The notes beneath the pieces were generated by a model, which had not been told where the DNA came from, did not search any database, and was given only the letters and a program-made list of their open reading frames with translations. DNA of 6,180 bases, from contig NZ_CABUHK010000147.1 in the NCBI RefSeq assembly GCF_902491285.1, positions 1 to 6,180 on the forward strand, in the 5' to 3' direction. Each line of letters begins with the position of its first letter. Position 1 is the stretch's first letter. Positions 1 through 5,398 of the stretch are shown here, in pieces. Both the position numbers and the translations under genes were made by a program. Source of the DNA: an uncultured Bacteroides sp. (lineage in GTDB: Bacteria > Bacteroidota > Bacteroidia > Bacteroidales > Bacteroidaceae).

Positions 1-15
1 CATTTTCTTTGCCAT
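1..15 (-). CDS. 5' end of an unidentified gene, cut by the window edge
   Basis: Only the first five codons are visible (ATG GCA AAG AAA ATG, M-A-K-K-M), reading leftward out of the window. An in-frame TAG lies upstream with no other ATG between it and this one, so this ATG is the first possible ATG start. An AAAAGG stretch about 10 bases upstream is at best a weak ribosome binding site. The start lies 43 bases after the stop of the 32-codon ORF at 59-157, on the same strand and with no terminator between, so the two are probably co-transcribed. Too little is visible to suggest a function. A chance ATG cannot be excluded. Confidence 0.4.
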
Positions 16-58
16 AATCTTTAAACCTTTTAAATTACTAATTCCTGAAAACTAAAAA

Positions 59-157
59 TCACTTCTCTTCGTTCGGGAGAGTATTAATTGTTGAATATCC
101 CCAAACATGTACGTCGGCTTCGCCGAACTTTCTAAACAATCTTTTTAACCTTTTCAT
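59..157 (-). CDS. Small protein of 32 residues, unrecognised, with a strong ribosome binding site
   Basis: The reading frame is MKRLKRLFRKF-GEADVHVWGY-STINTLPNEEK followed by TGA. I do not recognise it. The first 11 residues form a strongly cationic segment in which L4, L7, F8 and F11 are spaced to lie on one face of a helix, with K/R on the others. This suggests an amphipathic helix that could bind membrane or nucleic acid. The C-terminal half is polar and ends acidic (NEEK). It has no signal peptide or transmembrane segment. A perfect GGAGG sits 8 bases before the ATG, which is rare in this otherwise SD-poor genome and is the main reason to believe it is translated. It appears to be the first gene of a minus-strand unit whose second member starts at 15. 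It could be a genuine small protein, or a leader peptide for that gene, although no run of one amino acid points to classical attenuation. Confidence 0.6.
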   Translation of the reverse strand: MKRLKRLFRKFGEADVHVWGYSTINTLPNEEK

Positions 158-165
158 TTTGTTAT

Positions 166-170
166 CCTCC
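166..170 (-). promoter_or_regulatory. Perfect Shine-Dalgarno sequence of the small ORF
   Basis: On the minus strand the sequence reads AGGAGGATAACAAAATG, so GGAGG is 8 bases from the ATG at 157. Bacteroidetes genes generally lack such sites, and rsmA, pepD and mgtE in this window show none as good. The site decides the start of the 32-codon ORF. Confidence 0.75.
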
Positions 171-190
171 TATTTACATGTTTTATAACA

Positions 191-198
191 CAAAAATA
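191..198 (-). promoter_or_regulatory. Candidate Bacteroides -7 box for the small-ORF operon
   Basis: The minus strand reads TATTTTTG, an exact match to the Bacteroides -7 consensus TAnnTTTG. It lies about 34 bases before the ATG at 157 and would start transcription near 187. About 20 bases further upstream there is no good TTTG -33 element, which would fit a promoter that needs an activator. The match is short and AT-rich DNA produces such matches by chance. Confidence 0.45.
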
Positions 199-254
199 CG
201 GCCTTTGTTTATACGTTGTACCTAAAAAACGAATAATTCTATGTTTTATAGCAT

Positions 255-278
255 ATTAATTGATTTGCATCAATTAAT
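255..278. promoter_or_regulatory. Perfect inverted repeat resembling a Crp/Fnr-family operator
   Basis: The arms ATTAATTGAT (255-264) and ATCAATTAAT (269-278) are exact reverse complements around the spacer TTGC. The core TTGAT-N4-ATCAA (260-273) is identical to the classical FNR consensus. It is centred near 266.5, about 80 bp upstream of the start site predicted from the -7 box at 191-198. There is no plus-strand gene nearby for it to serve, because rightward transcription would run into the terminator and pepD. Regulation of the small-ORF unit by a Crp/Fnr-type protein is inferred. The high A+T content of the arms leaves room for a chance palindrome. Confidence 0.45.
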
Positions 279-327
279 TTAATTATTAAGGAGAGAATTT
301 ATATCACGAGTGGCAGCAAATAAGACA

Positions 328-363
328 AAAAGGGCACGGAAGAAATGTCATCCGTGCCCTTTT
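328..363 (-). terminator. Strong rho-independent terminator, mainly of pepD
   Basis: The arms at 328-340 and 351-363 pair perfectly over 13 bp, with a GGGCACGGA / TCCGTGCCC core and a 10-base loop. On the minus strand the stem is followed by a T-rich tract, and it begins 41 bases after the pepD stop, so it should end the pepD transcript. The plus-strand reading also ends in TTTTC, so some bidirectional activity is possible. It separates pepD from the small-ORF unit that follows on the same strand. Confidence 0.92.
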
Positions 364-404
364 CTATACAATACCTATTATATAATAGGAAAGAATATGC
401 CTGT

Positions 405-1862
405 TTATTTCATTGGAGTCTGTTCCAAAGTAGCCACGAGGAAGTCATAGAACTTCTGTACGGTAGGAATCAGCGCTCTTTCGTCCGGTGAGTGCGGCGA
501 GCGTAATGTAGGACCAAAGGAAATCATATCCAATCCCGGAATAATAGCACCGATAATACCACACTCCAAGCCTGCATGGATAACTTTCACTGCGGGTTCT
601 ACTCCAAACTGTTGTTTATAAGATGATTTCATCGCCTGCAGAATCGGAGAATTAACGTCGGGCTGCCAACCGGAATAGCCGCCTGTCATCTCGACCTTCA
701 TTCCTGCCATAGAGAAACAAGACTCAAGACTGGTAGTCAAATATTCCTTCATGCTGTCACAAGAACTGCGAGCCAGAATCTTAATAGCCGCTTTACCTCC
801 ACCAATCGTAATAATGGCAAGATTAGAAGAAGTTTCCACTGTATCGGGAACAGTCGGAATCATACGTGTCACACCATTCTGACAAGCAAAAATCGCATCA
901 ATCAAGTTATCCTGAATTTCTTCGGGCACCTGACCTGCCGGAAGTTCCACACGTTCTGCCGTGAAACTAATCGGAGTTTCGATAGCCGAATATTCTTCAT
1001 TAAACAGGTCTTCGCAGTATTTCACCAAACCCAGCAATTCTTCTTCATTCTCGGCAGGGATGGTTACGACTGCATGTGCTTCACGCGGAATGGCATTTCG
1101 CATGTTGCCGCCTTCCCAACTGGCCAGACGAGCTTCGTAACTGGCAACGGCTTCACGGATGAAGCGAACCAGTAATTTATTGGCATTGGCACGTCCTTCG
1201 TTGATTTCCAAGCCCGAGTGCCCTCCACGCAAACCTTTCAATGTAACTTTAACTGCGATGTCTCCTTCTTCCGGAGCCACTTCTTTATATTCCAAAGTAG
1301 CAGTGACATCCATGCCACCGGCACAGCCTATATACAATTCACCTTCATCTTCAGAATCAAGATTCAAAAGAATCTCCCCATTCAACGTACCCGGTTTCAG
1401 ACCGAATGCACCGTACATTCCCGTTTCTTCGTCTTTGGTAATAAGAGCTTCCAAAGGACCGTGTTTCAAGTCTTTGGCTTCGAGCACAGCCATGATGGCA
1501 GCTACGCCAAGTCCGTTGTCCGCACCAAGGGTAGTACCTTTTGCTTTTACCCAGTCGCCGTCTATATAAGTTTCAATCGGGTCTTTTTCAAAATCATGTA
1601 CTGTATCATTGTTCTTCTGAGGAACCATATCCATATGCGCCTGAAGAATAACACCTTTCCGGTTTTCCATACCCGGAGTCGCAGGCTTGCGGATGATCAC
1701 GTTACCTGCTTCGTCTACAAAAGATTCCAAACCTAAGCCTTTTCCGAAATCAATCAGAAAGCCAGTCACTTTTTCCATATGTCCTGACGGACGAGGAATC
1801 TGAGTCAACGAATAAAAATGCTTCCACACGTTCTGTGGAGCCAAAGAAAGAATTGTACTCAT
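405..1862 (-). CDS. pepD: PepD, cytosolic aminoacyl-histidine / nonspecific dipeptidase (M20 family)
   Basis: This is a zinc-dependent dipeptidase that cleaves unblocked dipeptides such as X-His (carnosine-type) and, in relatives, Cys-Gly, and so recycles amino acids in the cytosol. At 485 residues it equals the E. coli enzyme in length. Expected key residues are present with a constant shift of four from the E. coli numbering: H76 and D78 in QAHMDM, bridging D115 in GADNG, catalytic E145 and ligand E146 in KDEETG, D169 in NLDSED, and H457 in SPHSPDER. The lid and dimerisation domain is roughly residues 185-395 and carries GLRGGHSG with H215. There is no signal peptide. The ATG has AT-rich upstream sequence without a Shine-Dalgarno, normal for Bacteroides. 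The gene follows the membrane protein gene after 148 bases without a clear terminator, so read-through is possible, and it ends at the terminator at 328-363. No exact TAnnTTTG box was found just upstream; TGTCTTTG at 1962-1969 (minus) has one mismatch. Confidence 0.96.
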   Translation of the reverse strand: MSTILSLAPQNVWKHFYSLTQIPRPSGHMEKVTGFLIDFGKGLGLESFVDEAGNVIIRKPATPGMENRKGVILQAHMDMVPQKNNDTVHDFEKDPIETYIDGDWVKAKGTTLGADNGLGVAAIMAVLEAKDLKHGPLEALITKDEETGMYGAFGLKPGTLNGEILLNLDSEDEGELYIGCAGGMDVTATLEYKEVAPEEGDIAVKVTLKGLRGGHSGLEINEGRANANKLLVRFIREAVASYEARLASWEGGNMRNAIPREAHAVVTIPAENEEELLGLVKYCEDLFNEEYSAIETPISFTAERVELPAGQVPEEIQDNLIDAIFACQNGVTRMIPTVPDTVETSSNLAIITIGGGKAAIKILARSSCDSMKEYLTTSLESCFSMAGMKVEMTGGYSGWQPDVNSPILQAMKSSYKQQFGVEPAVKVIHAGLECGIIGAIIPGLDMISFGPTLRSPHSPDERALIPTVQKFYDFLVATLEQTPMK

Positions 1863-1877
1863 AACAAATATTTTAAA

Positions 1878-1905
1878 ACTGTTTTTAATCTAATAATTAA
1901 ACAGT
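1878..1905 (-). other. Weak hairpin just upstream of the pepD start
   Basis: On the minus strand ACTGTTTAAT (1905-1896) pairs with ATTAAAAACAGT (1889-1878), giving 10 pairs with a two-base bulge and a six-base loop. It ends 15 bases before the pepD ATG. Only two of the pairs are G-C and the following T tract is short, so it is a poor terminator. It could affect pepD translation or be chance AT-rich pairing. Confidence 0.25.
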
Positions 1906-2010
1906 GGCAAGTTATGGAAAAGTTTTCAGATAGCAAAGGACGTTAGCAAAAACATTCATTCCAAAGACAACATTCGCATCTCATCCAATGATTTTCTTCC
2001 GGAAAAAACA

Positions 2011-2997
2011 TCATTCCCGATGTCTATAGGTAAATGGCAGGGCAGCCAAACCATAAACGCCCAGCAAAACAACCAGAAAGGTTTGAATACCATGCACAAT
2101 AAGAGCGAATATTCCGGCATCCATCTCATTTACTCCATAAAACATCATCATGGAAATGACGGCGAAGTGCCACGGACCTGCTCCATTAGGCGTAGGTACA
2201 ATTACCGCAAATGTGCCGCTTACAAACATGACTAAAGCTGCCATCACGCCCAAATGGGCAGTAAAAGCAAAGCAATAGAAGGTAAAATAGAAATGAAAAA
2301 AGTAACATGCCCAAATGGCTAATGTATAAAATATAAAGAGAGGGATATTACGCACACTTTTCAATGACATGATTCCTTCCCAAATATTGAGTACAAAACC
2401 TTTCACTCTTTCATAGAAAAACAGCGTCTTCCTTAAACAATAAAGAAGTATCACTACTCCGATGAAACAAAACAGGACAATATAGAACCAGACAGATGTC
2501 AGGAGATGCAAAAGAGAAGGTATCTTCGTCCCTGTCTGTTGAAGGAAAGTGACAAATACCGGCATTTGCAGCAATACGGTAACCCCTGTAATGAGAAGAA
2601 TTGTCAGCGTATCGACCAACCGTTCGGTGACTACCGTCCCCAGTGATTTGGCAAATGACACATTATCGTATTTGGCCAATATGCCACAGCGGCTCACCTC
2701 ACCGACTCTGGGAATAATCAGACTGGCAGCATAAGAGACAAAAATGGCATTCACACAATCGCTTTTCCTCGGAAAAGCATCCAGCGGCTCCAATGTCTGC
2801 CGCCACCGCCAGCCACGAAACACTTGGGCAAGTACTCCGAACAACAGTGAAAAAAGCATCCACCACCAGTTTGTGCCGTGCAGCAATACATCGCCCGCTT
2901 TTGTAAAATCAAAGCCACGATATACCCAAAACAAAATAAAGCCACCCAAAACAACCGGTAATATAAGTTGCAGCGTCTTTTTTAACAGTTTCTTCAT
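2011..2997 (-). CDS. Multi-pass inner-membrane protein, LPG-synthase-TM / UPF0104 flippase-like family
   Basis: This 328-residue protein is almost entirely membrane-embedded. Hydrophobic segments lie at roughly 10-26, 45-60, 84-97, 128-150, 165-188, 217-243, 247-268, 273-288 and 296-321. Family-type features are RGWRWR (61-66), SYAASLIIPRVGEVSR (88-103), GTVVTERLVD (120-129) and the loop PTPNGAGPWHF (268-278), which stands where many relatives have P-T-P-G-G-x-G-x-x-E. The family includes the N-terminal flippase part of MprF and AglD-like proteins, and members are thought to move or bind lipids or lipid-linked sugars. The soluble synthase domain of full MprF is absent, so it should not be called a lysyl-PG synthase. 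The substrate is unknown. The N-terminus MKKLLKK is followed by the first membrane helix, which fits a start at 2997; an in-frame TGA lies 12 codons upstream with no ATG between. AGG directly abuts the ATG. It is divergent from rsmA. Confidence 0.82.
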   Translation of the reverse strand: MKKLLKKTLQLILPVVLGGFILFWVYRGFDFTKAGDVLLHGTNWWWMLFSLLFGVLAQVFRGWRWRQTLEPLDAFPRKSDCVNAIFVSYAASLIIPRVGEVSRCGILAKYDNVSFAKSLGTVVTERLVDTLTILLITGVTVLLQMPVFVTFLQQTGTKIPSLLHLLTSVWFYIVLFCFIGVVILLYCLRKTLFFYERVKGFVLNIWEGIMSLKSVRNIPLFIFYTLAIWACYFFHFYFTFYCFAFTAHLGVMAALVMFVSGTFAVIVPTPNGAGPWHFAVISMMMFYGVNEMDAGIFALIVHGIQTFLVVLLGVYGLAALPFTYRHRE

Positions 2998-3071
2998 CCT
3001 TAATTCTTCATTAGCTTCGCCGACACATCATTTATTTTTTAAATAGTGGCACGTTCTTCATTTAAAAGAAT

Positions 3072-3079
3072 TACCTTTG
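3072..3079 (+). promoter_or_regulatory. Candidate -7 box of the rsmA promoter
   Basis: TACCTTTG matches the Bacteroides -7 consensus TAnnTTTG exactly. It predicts a start near 3083 and a leader of about 28 bases before the rsmA ATG at 3111. The -33 region (around 3049-3056) has no clear TTTG. The position directly ahead of a gene with no other candidate makes it credible. Confidence 0.55.
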
Positions 3080-3086
3080 TCGACTG

Positions 3087-3094
3087 CAAAAGTA
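3087..3094 (-). promoter_or_regulatory. Candidate -7 box of the divergent membrane-protein gene
   Basis: The minus strand reads TACTTTTG, again an exact TAnnTTTG. A TTTC at 3116-3113 (minus) lies 18 bases upstream and matches three of four bases of the -33 TTTG; it overlaps the first codons of rsmA. Transcription would start near 3083 and leave a leader of roughly 85 bases before the ATG at 2997. The box faces the rsmA box seven bases away. Confidence 0.45.
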
Positions 3095-3110
3095 ATTATT
3101 TAGTTGGTAA

Positions 3111-3911
3111 ATGAAATTAGTAAAGCCTAAAAAGTTTCTCGGACAACACTTTCTGAAAGATTTGAAAGTTGCGCAGGATATTGCCGATACAGTCGACACT
3201 TTTCCCGAATTACCCGTTCTCGAAGTGGGACCGGGCATGGGAGTACTGACGCAGTTTTTAGTAAAAAAAGACCGGTTGGTGAAAGTCGTGGAAGTTGATT
3301 ATGAATCGGTCGCCTATCTCCGCGAAGCCTATCCGTCACTGGAAGACCACATCATCGAAGATGACTTTCTGAAGATGAATCTGAACCGGTTGTTTGACGG
3401 CAAGCCTTTCGTACTGACCGGTAATTATCCGTATAATATCTCCAGCCAGATATTTTTCAAGATGCTGGATAATAAGGATATCATACCTTGTTGCACAGGA
3501 ATGATTCAGAAGGAAGTGGCGGAGCGTATCGCTGCCGGACCGGGCAGCAAGACATATGGCATCCTCAGCGTATTGATACAGGCATGGTATAAGGTGGAGT
3601 ACCTGTTTACTGTGAGCGAACATGTATTCAACCCGCCCCCGAAAGTAAAAAGCGCCGTCATCCGCATGACCCGCAACGAGACCAAGGAATTGGGATGCGA
3701 CGAAAAGCTGTTCAAGCAGGTAGTGAAAACAACTTTCAACCAACGCCGCAAGACATTGCGCAACTCCATCAAACCGATTTTAGGCAAGGATTGTCCGCTG
3801 ACAGAGGACGTATTATTCAATAAACGTCCGGAACAACTATCGGTAGAAGAATTTATCGACCTGACCAATAAAGTGGAACAAGCATTAAAAACGGTCGGCA
3901 ACAACGAATAG
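3111..3911 (+). CDS. rsmA: RsmA (KsgA), 16S rRNA adenine dimethyltransferase
   Basis: This enzyme uses S-adenosylmethionine to dimethylate two adjacent adenines in the terminal hairpin of 16S rRNA (A1518 and A1519 in E. coli numbering), a late 30S assembly checkpoint. At 266 residues it is full length. Visible motifs are LGQHFL (10-15), the SAM-binding EVGPGMG (38-44), acidic EVD (61-63), catalytic NYPYN (105-109, in place of the proteobacterial NLPYN), QKEVAERI (133-140), FNPPPKVKSAV (173-183) and FNQRRKTLRNSI (209-220), followed by the small helical C-terminal domain. The start is firm because an in-frame TAA immediately precedes the ATG. No Shine-Dalgarno is seen. mgtE follows after 61 bases without a terminator, so the two are probably in one operon. 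Loss of RsmA commonly gives kasugamycin resistance. Confidence 0.97.
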   Translation: MKLVKPKKFLGQHFLKDLKVAQDIADTVDTFPELPVLEVGPGMGVLTQFLVKKDRLVKVVEVDYESVAYLREAYPSLEDHIIEDDFLKMNLNRLFDGKPFVLTGNYPYNISSQIFFKMLDNKDIIPCCTGMIQKEVAERIAAGPGSKTYGILSVLIQAWYKVEYLFTVSEHVFNPPPKVKSAVIRMTRNETKELGCDEKLFKQVVKTTFNQRRKTLRNSIKPILGKDCPLTEDVLFNKRPEQLSVEEFIDLTNKVEQALKTVGNNE

Positions 3912-3942
3912 TTGACAGGCCAAAGCAAGCAGAGAACTGGAT

Positions 3943-3964
3943 TTTGTAATTCATAATTTGTAAT
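3943..3964 (+). repeat. Short direct repeat between rsmA and mgtE
   Basis: TTTGTAAT occurs at 3943-3950 and again at 3957-3964, a spacing of 14 bases, in AT-rich DNA just before the mgtE ATG at 3973. It may be a remnant of short AT-rich intergenic repeats or a weak regulatory site. A sequence close to a -7 box (TAATTTG, one base short) overlaps the second copy at 3954-3960. Confidence 0.3.
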
Positions 3965-3972
3965 AGACAACA

Positions 3973-5313
3973 ATGAACGAGGAATACATTGACAACGTAA
4001 AGCATCTTATCGAACAGAAAGATGCCGATAAGGTAAAAGAACTTCTCATCGACCTTCATCCGGCCGACATCGCTGAATTATGCAATGACCTGAACCCGGA
4101 AGAAGCCAAGTTAATCTACCGGTTGCTCGATAACGAAGTGGCTGCCGATGTACTTGTCGAAATGGACGAGGATGCCCGTAAAGAGCTTCTCGAAATGCTT
4201 CCTTCGGAGACTATTGCCAAGCGTTTCGTCGACTATATGGATACGGACGATGCCGTAGACCTGATGCGCGAGCTTGACGAAGACAAACAGGAAGAGGTTC
4301 TTTCGCATATTGAGGACATCGAACAGGCGGGCGACATTGTAGACTTGTTGAAGTATGACGAGAATACCGCCGGCGGTTTGATGGGTACAGAAATGGTGCT
4401 TGTCAATGAGAACTGGAGTATGCCCGAATGTCTGAAAGAGATGCGGCAGCAAGCGGAAGAACTGGATGAAATCTATTATGTATATGTCATCGACGACGAC
4501 GAACGCTTGCGGGGTATTTTCCCGCTCAAGAAAATGATAACTTCCCCTTCTGTATCAAAAGTAAAACACGTGATGCAGAAAGATCCGATTTCAGTGCATG
4601 TGGACACGCCAATTGACGAAGTAGTACAGGCGATTGAAAAGTATGACTTGGTGGCTATCCCCGTGGTCGACAGTATCGGCCGGCTCGTCGGACAAATTAC
4701 CGTCGATGACGTCATGGACGAAGTCCGTGAACAATCGGAACGTGACTATCAGTTGGCATCCGGTCTTTCACAAGACGTGGAAACGGACGACAATGTGCTC
4801 AAACAGACAACGGCGCGCCTTCCGTGGTTGCTTATCGGTATGATTGGCGGAATCGGAAACTCTATGATATTAGGTAATTTCGATTCTACATTCGCCGCCC
4901 ATCCTGAAATGGCACTGTATATCCCACTGATCGGCGGTACGGGTGGAAATGTCGGAACACAGTCCTCGGCTATCATCGTGCAGGGATTGGCAAACAGCTC
5001 GCTGGACGCTAAAGATACATTCAAGCAAATCACGAAGGAAGCGGTAGTGGCCTTAATCAATGCCACTATTATTTCGCTGTTGGTATATACCTACAACTTT
5101 ATCCGGTTCGGCGCAACAGCTACGGTTACTTATTCCGTATCCATCAGTTTGTTTGCCGTAGTGATGTTTGCTTCCATTTTCGGAACACTGGTGCCGATGA
5201 CACTCGAAAAGCTTAAAATTGATCCTGCCATCGCGACAGGTCCGTTTATAGCCATTACAAATGACATCATCGGTATGATGCTGTACATGGGAATTACGGT
5301 TTTATTATCATAA
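3973..5313 (+). CDS. mgtE: MgtE-type magnesium transporter / channel
   Basis: This inner-membrane protein of 446 residues imports Mg2+ as a homodimer whose cytosolic part closes the pore when Mg2+ is plentiful. Residues 1-130 form the acidic, helical MgtE N domain with repeats of the type LHPADIAEL and LPSETIAKRF. YDENTAGGLMG (128-138) leads into the first CBS domain (about 135-195), and the second covers about 198-256, ending in GQITVDDVMDEV. A connecting helix with LPWLLIG starts the membrane part at about 283. Five membrane helices are expected at roughly 284-303, 312-338, 356-375, 386-408 and 420-445. Pore signatures are GGTGGNVGTQSS (321-332) and DPAIATGPFIAITND (418-431 region), where D431 corresponds to the conserved pore aspartate. 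No M-box-like leader is apparent in the 61-base gap after rsmA. Control is thus probably at the protein level plus read-through from the rsmA promoter. Confidence 0.96.
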   Translation: MNEEYIDNVKHLIEQKDADKVKELLIDLHPADIAELCNDLNPEEAKLIYRLLDNEVAADVLVEMDEDARKELLEMLPSETIAKRFVDYMDTDDAVDLMRELDEDKQEEVLSHIEDIEQAGDIVDLLKYDENTAGGLMGTEMVLVNENWSMPECLKEMRQQAEELDEIYYVYVIDDDERLRGIFPLKKMITSPSVSKVKHVMQKDPISVHVDTPIDEVVQAIEKYDLVAIPVVDSIGRLVGQITVDDVMDEVREQSERDYQLASGLSQDVETDDNVLKQTTARLPWLLIGMIGGIGNSMILGNFDSTFAAHPEMALYIPLIGGTGGNVGTQSSAIIVQGLANSSLDAKDTFKQITKEAVVALINATIISLLVYTYNFIRFGATATVTYSVSISLFAVVMFASIFGTLVPMTLEKLKIDPAIATGPFIAITNDIIGMMLYMGITVLLS

Positions 5314-5370
5314 AAACGGGAAAAACAAAAAAAAATAAGCAAAATAGTATGAAGTAATCGTTTTATTTCA

Positions 5371-5378
5371 TTAATTTG
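5371..5378 (+). promoter_or_regulatory. Weak candidate -7 box ahead of the DUF349 gene
   Basis: TTAATTTG differs from TAnnTTTG at one position and would place transcription start near 5382, about 17 bases before the ATG. No -33 TTTG is evident. The 85-base gap after mgtE has an A9 run (5327-5335) and no terminator hairpin, so read-through from mgtE is an equal or better explanation for expression. Confidence 0.25.
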
Positions 5379-5398
5379 TGACCCAAAACTAATATACA

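Noticed and set aside
268..278. An entry at these coordinates in the findings list with empty text
   Set aside because: It is a blank placeholder carrying no claim: the residue numbers 268-278 of the membrane protein correspond to bases 2164-2196, where the observation is reported.
309..449. GTG-started plus-strand frame beginning VAANKTKRARKK
   Set aside because: It runs through the terminator stem and into the 3' end of pepD, and the GGAG upstream is too far from the GTG.
1159..1736. Plus-strand open frames of 136 and 172 codons
   Set aside because: They lie wholly antisense to pepD, whose frame has all family motifs; their translations show no recognisable domain and they lack plausible start signals.
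1991..2007. Imperfect palindrome around TTCCGGAA after the membrane-protein stop, as a terminator
   Set aside because: The symmetric sequence has no room for a loop and only a short T tract, so it does not make a convincing terminator.
3047..3062. TGGCAC resembling a sigma-54 -24 element upstream of rsmA
   Set aside because: The required GC of the -12 element is missing at the correct spacing (TCAT instead of TTGC). Related AGTGGCA strings at 309 and 1903 also lack it.
3912..3940. TTGACA after the rsmA stop as a sigma-70 -35 box for mgtE
   Set aside because: No -10-like hexamer follows at 16-18 bases, and Bacteroides promoters do not use this consensus.
3127..4059. Minus-strand open frames of up to 155 codons across rsmA and into mgtE
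   Set aside because: They are antisense to two clearly identified genes, overlap each other, and have compositions expected from shadow frames.
4111..5066. Minus-strand frames of 79-113 codons and a plus frame at 4634-4843 inside mgtE
   Set aside because: They overlap mgtE, which encodes a complete, motif-rich protein over the same bases.
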